Part shown: positions 9,040 to 19,809 of the stretch, piece after piece
How the letters are laid out: each line of letters begins with the position of its first letter
Position numbering within the stretch: the stretch's first letter is position 1
Source of the DNA: Pectobacterium brasiliense
GTDB lineage: Bacteria > Pseudomonadota > Gammaproteobacteria > Enterobacterales > Enterobacteriaceae
Assembly (NCBI RefSeq): GCF_013449685.1
Contig: NZ_JACDSF010000066.1
Location: forward strand, 25,686-89,685
Direction of reading: 5' to 3'
Length of the DNA stretch: 64,000 nucleotides
Position numbers and translations under genes: made by a program
Notes under the pieces: generated by a model
The model's database searches: none
The model's input: only the letters and a program-made list of their open reading frames with translations
Told to the model about the DNA's origin: nothing

Positions 9040-9231
9040 TTACAACACAATCACGTTATTCACTCGCCCACCAAAGTAAATGGCTAACTGCGACAATGTC
9101 GAATTACAGTCCTGAAGCAGCATTGTCCACTTCTCCTGCACATCCATCAGCCACAGATAAAGCTGTTTTAGCAGGTTATTTTCGTTCGAGAAGGCTCCTT
9201 TGGTTTTCGTCAGCTTACGGAACTGCCGGAG
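9040..9231 (-). pseudogene. IS256-family transposase, C-terminal remnant
   Basis: About 60 residues resembling the extreme C-terminus of IS256-family (mutator-type) transposases: a segment like FRKLTKTKGAFSNENNLLK, then a KKWTM-like EKWTM, and a final IYFGGRVNNVI. The catalytic DDE region is absent and I see no inverted repeats, so it is dead. It abuts the 3' end of the DUF2931 lipoprotein gene, indicating past IS activity beside the effector/immunity pair. Identification is from remembered family sequence and needs a database check. Confidence 0.65.
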
Positions 9232-9254
9232 CCCATCTACACCACCAGAGCACA

Positions 9255-9959
9255 TTACCTCACAGGCTGTTGGTCTGTTTTAGGCTGGTTGGCGCGGTAG
9301 GCATCCATGATCGGTGCCCAGTCCATACCTAATGGGACAGGGTGCTGTTTAAACAGCTCGCCGTACTCTTTGTCGAAATCATCAATGCCGTATTGTCTTG
9401 CTACAGGTACCTTTTTATCATACCAATCATCGGTGACCTCTTCGGCAATGCCACGGGCAAGCAAGAGGTCTGGTTTGACAAGTAGCCTATCGGCTTTCAA
9501 TAGCACCTCATAATAACCGCCGGGGGCCAGACCAAAATAGAGCCAGCTACGTTGGTCAGTGCGTTCGCCAACCTGATAACGCTGTTGCATTTGCTGGGCT
9601 AGGTCTGTGGGTAAACTCACCGTAATACGGTACCGCTTACGATCATAGAAAGAAACCATCTCTATCGAAGCCTTATCAGGGACGGGAACACCCTCGGTAG
9701 GTAACCCGCCCCCTCCTGCCCAATAGTAACGTTTGTCTGTGATCCGATCACTCAGCAGCCCACCCGCTCCACCGCCCGCCTCACGATCGGCGTAAATAAG
9801 TTTTCCACCACGATAAAATTCCGTTCGCGTATTGTTAGTGATATCAATATTGCTGCCCGTACCATAACTCCAGTTAACCGGAGTTCTGACATGTGGACTT
9901 GAGCAAGCGGTCAGCGAAATGCATAGCCCCACAACCATAATCAAATACCTGAACATCAT
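9255..9959 (-). CDS. DUF2931 family lipoprotein, probable immunity protein
   Basis: A 234-residue predicted lipoprotein: short N-terminus, hydrophobic core and lipobox LTAC with the lipidated cysteine at residue 19. The mature part resembles the DUF2931 family (GGGLPTEGVPVPDKASIEM region, then SWLYFGLAPGGYYEVLLKA). It overlaps the upstream DUF2235 effector gene by 4 bases, so the two are made together. DUF2931 lipoproteins often follow Tle-type lipase effectors and are thought to protect the cell in the periplasm. The immunity role here is inference from family and position. The IS remnant follows immediately. Confidence 0.8.
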   Translation of the reverse strand: MMFRYLIMVVGLCISLTACSSPHVRTPVNWSYGTGSNIDITNNTRTEFYRGGKLIYADREAGGGAGGLLSDRITDKRYYWAGGGGLPTEGVPVPDKASIEMVSFYDRKRYRITVSLPTDLAQQMQQRYQVGERTDQRSWLYFGLAPGGYYEVLLKADRLLVKPDLLLARGIAEEVTDDWYDKKVPVARQYGIDDFDKEYGELFKQHPVPLGMDWAPIMDAYRANQPKTDQQPVR

Positions 9960-11950
9960 GCCTCCTGATTGCCGATGATATGCCGCCGTTCCTTGCTGAC
10001 GGTGGTTTCCTGTTTGTGAGTTCCCGCCGGACTGGATATGCCCTGATTGCTGGCGCTGCGGTGCACATAGTCACGACGCAGCGCCCGATAAACCTCCGCA
10101 GAAAGTTGCTGACTCAGGTTCTTTATCACGCCCTGTTCGATTGCTGCCAACGACCAGAGTTCATCCAATTTAGTCAGATTGACCGAGGGTTGCTTGACCG
10201 AGAGCGGTTCAAGTTGAAGCATCTTATCTTCTGCACGCCACACCTTAAACGGCACCCCAGCAGCCCGCCCGGCCTCCACCATCATATGTAACGGGATACG
10301 CGAGTATTCCCCTTCTACCACGCGGTTCATCACCACCTCCACATACACGGCCTTTTTCGGCCATGAATCATCCTTACCGCGCTTGCGGATAAACAAATAG
10401 GGGATCAAACTGATTGCCCCCACGGGTGGCGTGGCCGCACGCGGTAAATGCGGGTGAAGCCGATCCACCCAGCCCTGCGCGATCTTTTCCTCGGCATAGG
10501 CTTTCGCCTGACGGTAGGCGCGACTTTCCATATCCGGCGTAGTCGTTGCTTCTTCGCTCATAAAGCGCTCCAGTTCAAGGCACTCGGTTAGCGCCGGGTC
10601 ACTGTTTGGGTTACGCAGGCTCCAGCGGCTGTAATACCCGCCGCCGATATCTGAGTGTGCGCCCGGCAGGGCCAGCTCGGTAAAGTGCGCGGGGATGCTG
10701 GTACCAATCGCCGTGGGCGTGATGCGTGTTAAGGGGAAGTGCTTGCGAACTTCATCCAGTGCGGTTAAATGTACCACCCGCTCGGCGCAGTCATCCTGCA
10801 AGCGGATGTTGAGACTGGGATGATACGATGAAGCCACCGTATCAAAAATCCCGACAAAGGTGATACGCACATCGTCCCGACTGGCCCAGTCAAACCCCGC
10901 TTTCAGCCGGATTGTGGGTGTATTGGCGATCGCCTGCACCAGCGGATGATCGGCTTTCTGGTCGATGACATTGACAAAATGGCGTGCCGCCGCCGCCCCA
11001 CGGCTAAAGCCAAACACATCGAAGACAATACGGTGGATGTAGTCGATGTTAGGTAATGTATTTTCTAAATCCCGCATGACAGCGGTAACAATGCCCTGTT
11101 CGCAGGCCTGATTCACCTTGCCAACGGTGGAGGTATTTTCGCCACCAAAATCCAGATCCAGCCCTTTTGTCAGCATATCGTCCGTTTGGTATTCCGTGCC
11201 CTCCTTCCCTGCAACCGGATCGCGCGTACCAATGCCGCTGATATAGCTATGGGCGACCAGCGGGCCAGCCGTCAGATCGTATTGGTTAAATAGCTTGCCC
11301 ACATTAGTAATATCGTTCGCCGCACTGTCACTCACCGGAAGCCGCCCCATCTGGCAGCCACGCAACTCTTTCTCCCGCTGTGCCGGATCGGCGCAGGTTT
11401 CAGCCAGCCATTGTTCTACCTTTTTAAGGCCAGACTCGGCGTTATAGGTGTTATTCCCCGTGCCATCGAAGAACACGCCGATGCGCAGCACGTTGATCTG
11501 GTAGCCTTTGACTTCGATAACGTAGGAATGGTTGGTAAAGAAACGGACGCTGCCGGCTTTGCCTTCCTGATGTGCCTCTGGCAAGGGTTGCTCAGGTGCG
11601 GTCAGGCACAGGTCACCGGTGGTCGCCTTAATATGTTCACGTGGCGTGTCATCGTATCCTGCCTTTTCTGCCACATAGGCAGGGACGGCACTTTGCCCGT
11701 CCTTCAATACTTCACGTGATTGCGCCGCCTTGAGCCAGGGCTGCGTCTCCAGCTTCACGGTGATGGGGCCCACCGCAAAACCCTGTACGATGACAGGCCC
11801 TTCTTTGAGGGTGATCGTTTCGGACTTGCCGGTATCGTCGGTGAGGGTCGCTTTTAGCCCTTTAAACGAACGGTTGTGTTCATCACGAACATCAATCTCT
11901 ATCCAGCAATCGTAATGTTCGCAGGGGATACAGTAGGGATCGGCTGCCAT
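9956..11950 (-). CDS. DUF2235 phospholipase, Tle1-like type VI secretion effector
   Basis: A 664-residue protein with an alpha/beta-hydrolase domain of the DUF2235 family, which includes Tle1 antibacterial phospholipases delivered by type VI secretion. Visible motifs: GVFFDGTGNN near residues 158-167, the nucleophile elbow GFSRG at 314-318 (Ser316), and PGAHSDIGGGY further on, which supplies a catalytic aspartate. The first roughly 140 residues form a separate beta-rich domain with several cysteines and may dock onto a VgrG or PAAR tip. No signal peptide. There is no vgrG, hcp or other T6SS gene in the window, so it is an orphan cargo locus served from elsewhere. Its stop overlaps the immunity-type lipoprotein gene. 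Confidence 0.85.
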   Translation of the reverse strand: MAADPYCIPCEHYDCWIEIDVRDEHNRSFKGLKATLTDDTGKSETITLKEGPVIVQGFAVGPITVKLETQPWLKAAQSREVLKDGQSAVPAYVAEKAGYDDTPREHIKATTGDLCLTAPEQPLPEAHQEGKAGSVRFFTNHSYVIEVKGYQINVLRIGVFFDGTGNNTYNAESGLKKVEQWLAETCADPAQREKELRGCQMGRLPVSDSAANDITNVGKLFNQYDLTAGPLVAHSYISGIGTRDPVAGKEGTEYQTDDMLTKGLDLDFGGENTSTVGKVNQACEQGIVTAVMRDLENTLPNIDYIHRIVFDVFGFSRGAAAARHFVNVIDQKADHPLVQAIANTPTIRLKAGFDWASRDDVRITFVGIFDTVASSYHPSLNIRLQDDCAERVVHLTALDEVRKHFPLTRITPTAIGTSIPAHFTELALPGAHSDIGGGYYSRWSLRNPNSDPALTECLELERFMSEEATTTPDMESRAYRQAKAYAEEKIAQGWVDRLHPHLPRAATPPVGAISLIPYLFIRKRGKDDSWPKKAVYVEVVMNRVVEGEYSRIPLHMMVEAGRAAGVPFKVWRAEDKMLQLEPLSVKQPSVNLTKLDELWSLAAIEQGVIKNLSQQLSAEVYRALRRDYVHRSASNQGISSPAGTHKQETTVSKERRHIIGNQEA

Positions 11951-12579
11951 TAGTTAACTCCTGTCAACTCTGATGAAAAATGAAATGTCCCGGATTGGGG
12001 TCTGAGTCTGCTCACACCACAATCCATGTTGGCTAAAATGCCGTGCTGATAAAAATGCGGAAAACATCGGTTGGTCAGGGCGCTGGCATTAAGTTAACCG
12101 TGATGTGCTCATGCCGTAGACGGTCGGTGGGGTGCAAGGCTGGGAAGGTAGACAAAATGATGAAAACGCTCCATGTGACATCCTTAACGATATTCCTTGT
12201 GAGAAAGACAGTGCATGTAAAGGATAGCAAGGTGAGCAGGGAATCAATAGCACAAGGAAAGGGCTAAAAATAAGAAAACCAATTGATTATAATGGTAATT
12301 ATTGTTATTAAAATAACATACTACCTAACCGTGTAGATATCTCAGAGGGCTAATTTCGCCTGTACTCACATGGTGGGTTCGATGTGATGCCAGGGTGATA
12401 GCTGGCAACAGTACAAATCCCCAATGAACTGGGGATCTGAGTATTAAGAAGCGGGTTAAGGGGAGTATCGATGTGCGTAAGCCAACGCACAGGGATATTT
12501 ACAGTGCCTTTACGCTCTACGCTCCCCGGACTTTATCCGTAATCTCGGCTCTGTGACCAACGTTTTCCTGTAATCGCCG
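11951..12579. other. 629-bp region without a convincing gene
   Basis: Lies between the effector gene and the phospho-beta-glucosidase gene. The only longer open frame (12043-12267, plus) lacks a ribosome site and has an odd Lys/Arg/Val-rich composition. Two hairpins are visible: ATCCCCA/TGGGGAT at 12417-12436, with a TTTGT tail on the minus strand (possible terminator for the glucosidase gene), and TGTGCGT/ACGCACA at 12472-12491. The 12250-12330 stretch is markedly AT-rich. The promoter of the effector operon should lie close to 11951-12000. Confidence 0.5.
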
Positions 12580-14037
<1,458 letters not shown>

Positions 14038-14074
14038 TTAGTTCAGATTTACATGTTGTTCATTTACAATCGGT

Positions 14075-14416
14075 TTAATGGATAGATTGTTTCAGGGTGG
14101 AGATTTCCCGATGCAGTTGAATCAGCTCCTCCACCAGCTCACGGCATAGCATCGCGTTCATCAGGTGATCTTGCGCGTGAACCAGAATCAGGTTGACCGG
14201 GATTTTTCCGCTGCCCTCATCGGCACCAATCAGGGCAGTCTGGATTTGATGGGCTTTACGCGCCGCCACAGAAGCCGTGTTCAGCAGTTCCTCAGCCCTG
14301 TCCCAGTCGTATTTTCTGGCGGCGATCAGCGCTTCCATCGAGCTGGAACGTGCCTCTCCCGCATAGATAATCAGTTCCATTACTGTCGTTTCATCAAGAA
14401 TGGTTTCATCGCGCAT
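14075..14416 (-). CDS. PTS lactose/cellobiose-family IIA component
   Basis: Soluble phosphocarrier that takes phosphate from HPr and passes it to IIB. 113 residues from the ATG at 14416, the usual size. The phospho-accepting histidine is the first one in LVHAQDHLM (His80), as in ChbA. A GTG directly upstream could serve as an alternative start. The start overlaps the 3' end of the IIC gene by 11 bases, which implies coupled translation. Confidence 0.93.
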   Translation of the reverse strand: MRDETILDETTVMELIIYAGEARSSSMEALIAARKYDWDRAEELLNTASVAARKAHQIQTALIGADEGSGKIPVNLILVHAQDHLMNAMLCRELVEELIQLHREISTLKQSIH

Positions 14417-15719
14417 CACTCACTGCCTCCTCTGCCGTCCCCACTTCTTGTGCGACCAGCTGACGTTCATACATTTTGAAGAAGGGGTAATAGATTAAGG
14501 ACGAAACGACAATCAGTACCCCCACCAGCACCACCGCACGCCAGTCCCACCCCGTAGACCAGGCTGCGCCAATCGGGCCCGGCGTTGTCCAGGGTGCAAG
14601 AGAAATGACGCGGTGTACCAAATCGGTTTTTAATGCGATATAAGCAAGGATGGCGTTCACCAGCGGCGCGGTAATAAATGGGATGAACAACAGCGGGTTC
14701 ATCACGATAGGTGAACCAAAAATCACCGGTTCGTTGATGTTGAACATGCTTGGCACCACGGCCAACTTGCCGATGGAGCGCAGGTGAGCAGAACGGCTAC
14801 GCAAGTAGAGAAAGACCAGCCCCATGGTCGCTCCCGAGCCGCCCACCGTAATGAAGAACTGCCAGAAGGGCTCAATAAAAATTTTGGTGATCGGTGCGCC
14901 CGTGTTAAACGCTTCCTGATTGATCCCTAAGTTAGTCAGCCAGAACGCCTGCAAAATGCCGCCGACGATAACCGCCCCGTGAATCCCAGCAAACCACAGC
15001 AGATGGCAGAGCAGCACCGCGATCAGGATGGCGGGGAGCGAGTCGGATGCCGAGATAATCGGCGCGAAGACGGCCATAATCGCCTGCGGTAACAACATGC
15101 CGAACTGGCTCTGCATAAACAGGCTAAGCGGGAAAAGCGTCAGGAAGATAGCAAGAATCGGGATCAGCAGATCGAAAGACTGGCGGATTTTCGGCGGTAC
15201 CTGTTCAGGCAGGCGGATACCAATATTGTGCTTCTGCAAAAAGTGCATCAGTTCCGTCGAATAGATCGCCACGATAATCGCGGTGAAAATTCCCTCGCCG
15301 CCCAGCGACCCGACCGGCAGGCTTTTGTCGATTTGCGGCGCCGCAACGACCATAAACGACATCAGCGCCAGACTGGCCGCCATAAAGCCGTTCATTTTAT
15401 AGCTCTGTGCCAGGTTATAAGCGATGGCGCTGGTGATATACACCGCCATAATGCCCATCGTCATGTTATAGGGCATCATGATTTGTTCGCCGTGGCGTTC
15501 CACCATCCCCAGCCACCACTGCGCAAAAGCCCATTCACTATTCGGGCTAAAAGGTGGATGAGCGAATAACATCATAAAAGAGCCAACAATTAAAAACGGC
15601 ATCGAGGCAATGAAGCCATCTTTAATTGCTACAACATGGCGCTGGCTGGAAAGTTTAGCCGCAATGGGGCTAATACGGTTTTCGATAACGCTGAATAATG
15701 ACTCGCTTAATTTACTCAT
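14406..15719 (-). CDS. PTS lactose/cellobiose-family IIC permease
   Basis: Integral membrane sugar channel of the PTS, 437 residues with about ten hydrophobic segments. It begins with the family pattern (VIENRISPIAAKLSSQRHVV), contains GIHGAVIVGGI and the conserved NINEPVIFGSPIVMNP loop that forms part of the substrate site. Unlike LacE it has no fused IIB domain; IIB is a separate gene 16 bases upstream. Beta-glucosides such as cellobiose are the likely substrates given the GH1 gene in the operon. Confidence 0.94.
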   Translation of the reverse strand: MSKLSESLFSVIENRISPIAAKLSSQRHVVAIKDGFIASMPFLIVGSFMMLFAHPPFSPNSEWAFAQWWLGMVERHGEQIMMPYNMTMGIMAVYITSAIAYNLAQSYKMNGFMAASLALMSFMVVAAPQIDKSLPVGSLGGEGIFTAIIVAIYSTELMHFLQKHNIGIRLPEQVPPKIRQSFDLLIPILAIFLTLFPLSLFMQSQFGMLLPQAIMAVFAPIISASDSLPAILIAVLLCHLLWFAGIHGAVIVGGILQAFWLTNLGINQEAFNTGAPITKIFIEPFWQFFITVGGSGATMGLVFLYLRSRSAHLRSIGKLAVVPSMFNINEPVIFGSPIVMNPLLFIPFITAPLVNAILAYIALKTDLVHRVISLAPWTTPGPIGAAWSTGWDWRAVVLVGVLIVVSSLIYYPFFKMYERQLVAQEVGTAEEAVSDAR

Positions 15720-15735
15720 TATTCCTCCCGTTATA

Positions 15736-16041
15736 TTACGCGATCATCGCCAGGGCATCGTTAAGGACTTTTTCCCCATTCATCATGCCGTAATCGACCA
15801 TATTAATGACCGCGATCGGCTTCGCTTTCTCGTCAGCTATCGCCTTGAATTCAGGAAATTTATACTTAATCTGCGGCCCCAGAAGGCAGCAATCATATTC
15901 ATCAATTAGCTCATTAAACTCTTCAAAACCCACGGCTTTTATCTCAACAGCGATCGCATTTTTCTCGGCGACCTTTTCCATCCGCTGTACCAGCATGCTG
16001 GTAGACATTCCTGCTGCGCAACAGAGTAAAATCTTATTCAT
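15736..16041 (-). CDS. PTS lactose/cellobiose-family IIB component
   Basis: Cytoplasmic phosphocarrier of about 101 residues, first gene of the operon. The phosphocysteine loop is CAAGMSTSML, with Cys8 the likely phosphorylated residue by alignment to ChbB (CSAGMST). I chose the ATG at 16041 because GAGG lies just upstream; an in-frame start at 16053 would add four residues. Transcribed divergently from the LacI regulator gene, with an operator-like palindrome between them. Confidence 0.93.
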   Translation of the reverse strand: MNKILLCCAAGMSTSMLVQRMEKVAEKNAIAVEIKAVGFEEFNELIDEYDCCLLGPQIKYKFPEFKAIADEKAKPIAVINMVDYGMMNGEKVLNDALAMIA

Positions 16042-16092
16042 ACTGCACCTCACCGTCCGTTTTTTTATTATTCAAGCAAGACACAAAATAAT

Positions 16093-16108
16093 ATGCAACC
16101 GGTTTCAT
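16093..16108. promoter_or_regulatory. LacI/AscG-type operator
   Basis: ATGCAACCGGTTTCAT has the symmetric AACCGGTT core of the AscG operator (consensus TGAAACCGGTTTCA as known from E. coli). It is 52 bases before the IIB start in the divergent region, placed to repress the PTS operon. Confidence 0.65.
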
Positions 16109-16252
16109 ATTGTTTTTACTATTTTTTGAAGGCGATCATAAATAGCGCAATCGGGGAATATTTTTATCCCTACACTTGTTATTGGTGATAAAAAAGGAGG
16201 ATTTTTCCCTATAATGACGACATCAGGCAGTACAGGAGAACGAGAAAGTACG

Positions 16253-17266
16253 ATGGTAACCATGCTCGATGTAGCGAAAAAAGCCGGTGTATCCAAAGCC
16301 ACCGTATCACGCGTGCTGACAGGGAATAACTACGTCAGTAAAACCACGCGGGATCGGGTATTCCAGGCGATTGAAGAGATTGGCTACCGGCCCAACCTGC
16401 TGGCGCGCCAGCTCGCCACGAGCAAATCGCAAATTATTGGTTTGGTTGTGACCAACACGCTGTACAGCGGCCCCTATTTCAGCGAATTGCTGTTCCAAAC
16501 GGCAACCATGACGGAGAAATACGGGCGGCAGCTCATCATGGCAGATGGCAAGCACAGCGCGGAAGAAGAGCGCGAAGCGATCCAGTTCCTGCTCGATTTA
16601 CGCTGCGATGCCGTCATTATCTATCCGCGTTTTCTCTCTACGAATGAACTGGAAGAGATTATCGAACAGCACGATCAGCCGATCATGGTGGTGAACCGCA
16701 CACTGCATCAGCACGGCGATAATGGCATCTGCGCCAATCACCAGCAGCACTGCCATGATGCCGTCAATTACCTGATAGCACAGGGCCACCGTGATATCGC
16801 CTTTGTCTGTGGATCGGCGAACTCCCCCACGGGTACAAGCCGACTGGCGGGCTACCGGCAGGCGCTGGAGGAAAACGGGATTCCCTATAATGACGGGCTG
16901 GTTGCACCAGGTGACTGGACCCATGACAGCGGCTATACGGCGGCACAAATCCTGCTTCAGCGGTCTGCCACCTTCAGTGCGCTCGTCGCCAGCAATGACG
17001 ATATGGCGATTGGCGCGGCCAAAGCGCTACGCGAACACGGCCTCGCGATTCCGCAGGATGTCTCGCTACTGGGGTTCGATGATTTACCGATGGCATCATG
17101 GTTCTACCCGCCCCTCACTACCGTGCATGTGCCCGTCGCCGAGATGATCAGCTATACCCTTGAGAAACTGCTGTGCCGACTGGAAGGTGAAACCATCGCG
17201 CCTACGCCAGCCTTCAAAGGCGAATTGATTATCCGCGATTCCGTCAACAAAGGCCCTGCCGCCTAA
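16253..17266 (+). CDS. LacI family repressor, AscG-like
   Basis: Sugar-responsive repressor of about 337 residues: N-terminal helix-turn-helix and hinge (MLDVAKKAGVSKATVSRVLTGN) followed by a periplasmic-binding-protein-like effector domain (GFDDLPMASWFYPPLTTV near the C-terminus). I chose the ATG at 16253, directly before the helix-turn-helix; the open frame extends 13 codons further upstream without a better ribosome site. It most likely controls the divergent PTS/glucosidase operon through the palindrome at 16093. A beta-glucoside or its phosphate would be the inducer (inference). Confidence 0.92.
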   Translation: MVTMLDVAKKAGVSKATVSRVLTGNNYVSKTTRDRVFQAIEEIGYRPNLLARQLATSKSQIIGLVVTNTLYSGPYFSELLFQTATMTEKYGRQLIMADGKHSAEEEREAIQFLLDLRCDAVIIYPRFLSTNELEEIIEQHDQPIMVVNRTLHQHGDNGICANHQQHCHDAVNYLIAQGHRDIAFVCGSANSPTGTSRLAGYRQALEENGIPYNDGLVAPGDWTHDSGYTAAQILLQRSATFSALVASNDDMAIGAAKALREHGLAIPQDVSLLGFDDLPMASWFYPPLTTVHVPVAEMISYTLEKLLCRLEGETIAPTPAFKGELIIRDSVNKGPAA

Positions 17267-17277
17267 TCCTCGCTCAC

Positions 17278-17302
17278 GCAGTGAGGCGTCCTGCCTCACT
17301 GC
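17278..17302 (+). terminator. Hairpin after the LacI-family gene
   Basis: Perfect 10-bp inverted repeat GCAGTGAGGC / GCCTCACTGC with a 5-base loop, 11 bases after the stop. The following sequence is only moderately T-rich. Confidence 0.6.
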
Positions 17303-17350
17303 TATCTTGATTTAAGTACCACCTGATTTGTGACATTTTCGTGAATAATC

Positions 17351-17377
17351 TAAAGACATAGTGTTTCTCGCCGATAA
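17351..17377 (+). promoter_or_regulatory. Sigma-28 (FliA) promoter of the chemoreceptor gene
   Basis: TAAAG at 17351-17355, a 14-base spacer and GCCGATAA at 17370-17377 match the enterobacterial flagellar class 3 promoter in both elements and in spacing. It lies about 140 bases before the chemoreceptor start codon. Confidence 0.85.
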
Positions 17378-17383
17378 TTTATT

Positions 17384-17399
17384 TGTGACTTACATCACA
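17384..17399. promoter_or_regulatory. CRP-binding site
   Basis: TGTGA-N6-TCACA, a perfect dyad of the CRP consensus, immediately downstream of the sigma-28 -10 element. In this position CRP would overlap the transcription start of the FliA promoter and could act as a repressor, or it may serve another promoter. A weaker half-site (TGTGACATTTTCGTGA) lies near 17330. Confidence 0.65.
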
Positions 17400-17514
17400 A
17401 ATAATGACGAGTCGCGCAAGGGAATGACGCCAAAACAGAAAGGAAGACAATCGATTGATTCTTTTATGAAACAAGGTGCCTACAGGCGCTTATATCCTCG
17501 AGGATATTACGCAT

Positions 17515-19518
17515 ATGTCTACAACACTGTTACCGGTTAATCACAGCAATCTACCCATTCATTCCTCGCCAACCGCGTTAAGAAGAAAACTCAGCACACG
17601 GATGCTGATGCTCCTGGCGGGCGTCACCACCATCGCACTCGGTTTTATTCTCACCATCGGCCTGCTGATTTGGCAATCTGGCCAGCAGCAAAAGACCATC
17701 GCACAGCAGTATCTTGAGCAAACGGCGTATACCAACAGCTACCTGATTCAGCAAAAACTGGATGTCGCACTCCATGCGGCACGTAATTTGGTGCAGAGCG
17801 TGGTCAGCCTGCAAGAAGCAGGTAACGCCGATCGAAAAACTGCGGAGACACTGCTGAAGAATGCGCTGAAGAGTCATCCCGACTTCCTTTCGATGTCGCT
17901 GGCGTGGGAACCCGATGCGTTTGACGGCAAAGATCGGGAGTTCGCCAGTCAACCCGATCAGGACCCGCAAGGCCGCTTCGTCCGCTATGTCGATCGCGAT
18001 ACCGCAGGCAACGTTGCTCTGCATAATCTGGTGGATTATGAAACGCCCGGCAGCGGCGACTACTATCTGCTACCGAAAAAGCTCCAGAAAGAAGTGATTC
18101 TGGAACCGTATAGCTACCCCTACAACGGCGTCGATGTCCTGCTGACCTCCATTGCCGTGCCTATTATCATCAACAACAAATTTTACGGCTCCGTCACCGC
18201 AGACTTTTCGCTGGATACACTGCAACGGCTCGCTAATGACATCAAACCCTATAAAGGCTCAGGCTATGCACAGCTGCTGTCCCACACGGGTGCCTATATT
18301 TCTCATCCCGACAACGCTCGGGTGACCAAAAAAATTGAAAATGACCCAACGCTGCTTGAACATGCCACCACCGGTCAGCCTTATCAGATCGAACGTAACA
18401 GTGCCGTGCTGAACACGCCGGCGTTTAACGTGTATGTGCCAGTAAAAATCGGCGATACCGGTACGCCTTGGATGCTCGGCCTGTCTGCTCCCGTTAATGT
18501 GGTGATGGCGGAAACGGTGCAGCAGCGCAACATGGCGCTACTGCTTATGGTGCTGAGTATCGTGGTCGTTTCCGGCGTACTGGGCATCATCTTTAACCAC
18601 AAGGTTGCCCGTCCTATCGGCGGGGAACCCGCTCAGGCCGCGCAGATCGCGCTATCCGTGGCACAAGGGGATTTAACGCAAATTATCCCCGTGCAGCCAA
18701 AGGACGACGGCAGTATTTTTTACGCAATGCACACCATGCAGGCACAGTTGAGAGATATCGCCGAGCAGCTAATTAGCACCAGCGAATCCGTCAGCCACGG
18801 TGCGACGGAAATTGCGGCAGGCAACATCGATCTTGCTTCGCGCACCGAGCAGCAGGCAGCGGCGTTGGAAGAAACCGCCGCCAGCATGGAACAGATTACG
18901 GCGACGGTGAAACAGAATGCGGATAACGCCCATAACGCCACAACTCTGGCGCAGAACGCGGCCCACATTGCCCAGAAAGGCGACAAGATTGTCGGTCAGG
19001 TTGTTCATATAATGAATGAGATCGACGACAGTTCGAAGAAAATTGCCGACATTACCAGTATCATCAACGGCATCGCGTTCCAGACCAATATTCTGGCACT
19101 CAACGCGGCGGTGGAAGCGGCCAGAGCGGGCGAACAAGGGCGCGGTTTTGCCGTTGTTGCCAACGAGGTACGTAATCTCGCGCAGCGCAGCGCCAGTGCC
19201 GTAAAAGATATCACCGCGCTGATTACAGAATCCGCCAGCCGCGTCGACAGTGGTGTCACGCTGGTGCAGAACGCCGGTGAGACCATGCAAGAAATGCTGA
19301 GTGCCGTCACGTCGGTAAAAGACATCATGGATGAGATCGTCTCAGCGTCGGATGAACAATCGCGCGGGATCAGTCAGGTGACACAGGCCGTTCACGAGAT
19401 GGATGGTGTCACCCAACAGAACGCCGCGCTGGTGCAGGAAGCCACGGCGGCGGCAGCGTCACTGGAAGAACAGGCCAGACAGCTCGCGCAAACGGTGCTG
19501 GTATTTAAGCTCTCGTAA
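17515..19518 (+). CDS. Methyl-accepting chemotaxis protein
   Basis: Transmembrane chemoreceptor of about 667 residues. First membrane helix near residues 30-53; a large periplasmic sensor region of dCache type (about 300 residues, with a [10 protein letters not shown] stretch); second membrane helix ([16 protein letters not shown]); HAMP; and the signalling domain with the conserved tip around [20 protein letters not shown]. No C-terminal pentapeptide tether for CheR/CheB is present; the protein ends in LVFKLS. Start at ATG 17515 with GAGGA upstream; a GTG at 17476 would add 13 residues. The ligand is unknown. Confidence 0.93.
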   Translation: MSTTLLPVNHSNLPIHSSPTALRRKLSTRMLMLLAGVTTIALGFILTIGLLIWQSGQQQKTIAQQYLEQTAYTNSYLIQQKLDVALHAARNLVQSVVSLQEAGNADRKTAETLLKNALKSHPDFLSMSLAWEPDAFDGKDREFASQPDQDPQGRFVRYVDRDTAGNVALHNLVDYETPGSGDYYLLPKKLQKEVILEPYSYPYNGVDVLLTSIAVPIIINNKFYGSVTADFSLDTLQRLANDIKPYKGSGYAQLLSHTGAYISHPDNARVTKKIENDPTLLEHATTGQPYQIERNSAVLNTPAFNVYVPVKIGDTGTPWMLGLSAPVNVVMAETVQQRNMALLLMVLSIVVVSGVLGIIFNHKVARPIGGEPAQAAQIALSVAQGDLTQIIPVQPKDDGSIFYAMHTMQAQLRDIAEQLISTSESVSHGATEIAAGNIDLASRTEQQAAALEETAASMEQITATVKQNADNAHNATTLAQNAAHIAQKGDKIVGQVVHIMNEIDDSSKKIADITSIINGIAFQTNILALNAAVEAARAGEQGRGFAVVANEVRNLAQRSASAVKDITALITESASRVDSGVTLVQNAGETMQEMLSAVTSVKDIMDEIVSASDEQSRGISQVTQAVHEMDGVTQQNAALVQEATAAAASLEEQARQLAQTVLVFKLS

Positions 19519-19547
19519 TCACCATTTCTTCCTTCACCAACTCACCC

Positions 19548-19571
19548 GCACGGGCCGGAAACGGCCTGTGC
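19548..19571 (+). terminator. Hairpin after the chemoreceptor gene
   Basis: GCACGGGCCG / CGGCCTGTGC stem (one G-T pair) with a GAAA loop, 30 bases after the stop. No strong T-run follows. Confidence 0.5.
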
Positions 19572-19809
19572 GTTATTCCCAGCGTGGACAGCAATCCTCG
19601 AACGAATCTGACCAAATACCCCCCAAATACGATTTACTCGTCAATGCCATTCTCTCCCTATTCTGCCGAAAAGGCGGGTATCAATATTCGCCATAGATGA
19701 TATAAGTAATAGGCTAACCTTATGATCCATTTGCCAGGGAGTGACGCCCTGTTCCTGCGCCAGCTCTCACGATAATAAAATCTACAGACCTGTAAGCTGC
19801 AAAAACAAC

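Noticed and set aside
12043..12267. 74-codon open frame
   Set aside because: No ribosome-binding site, unusual composition, no recognisable domain.
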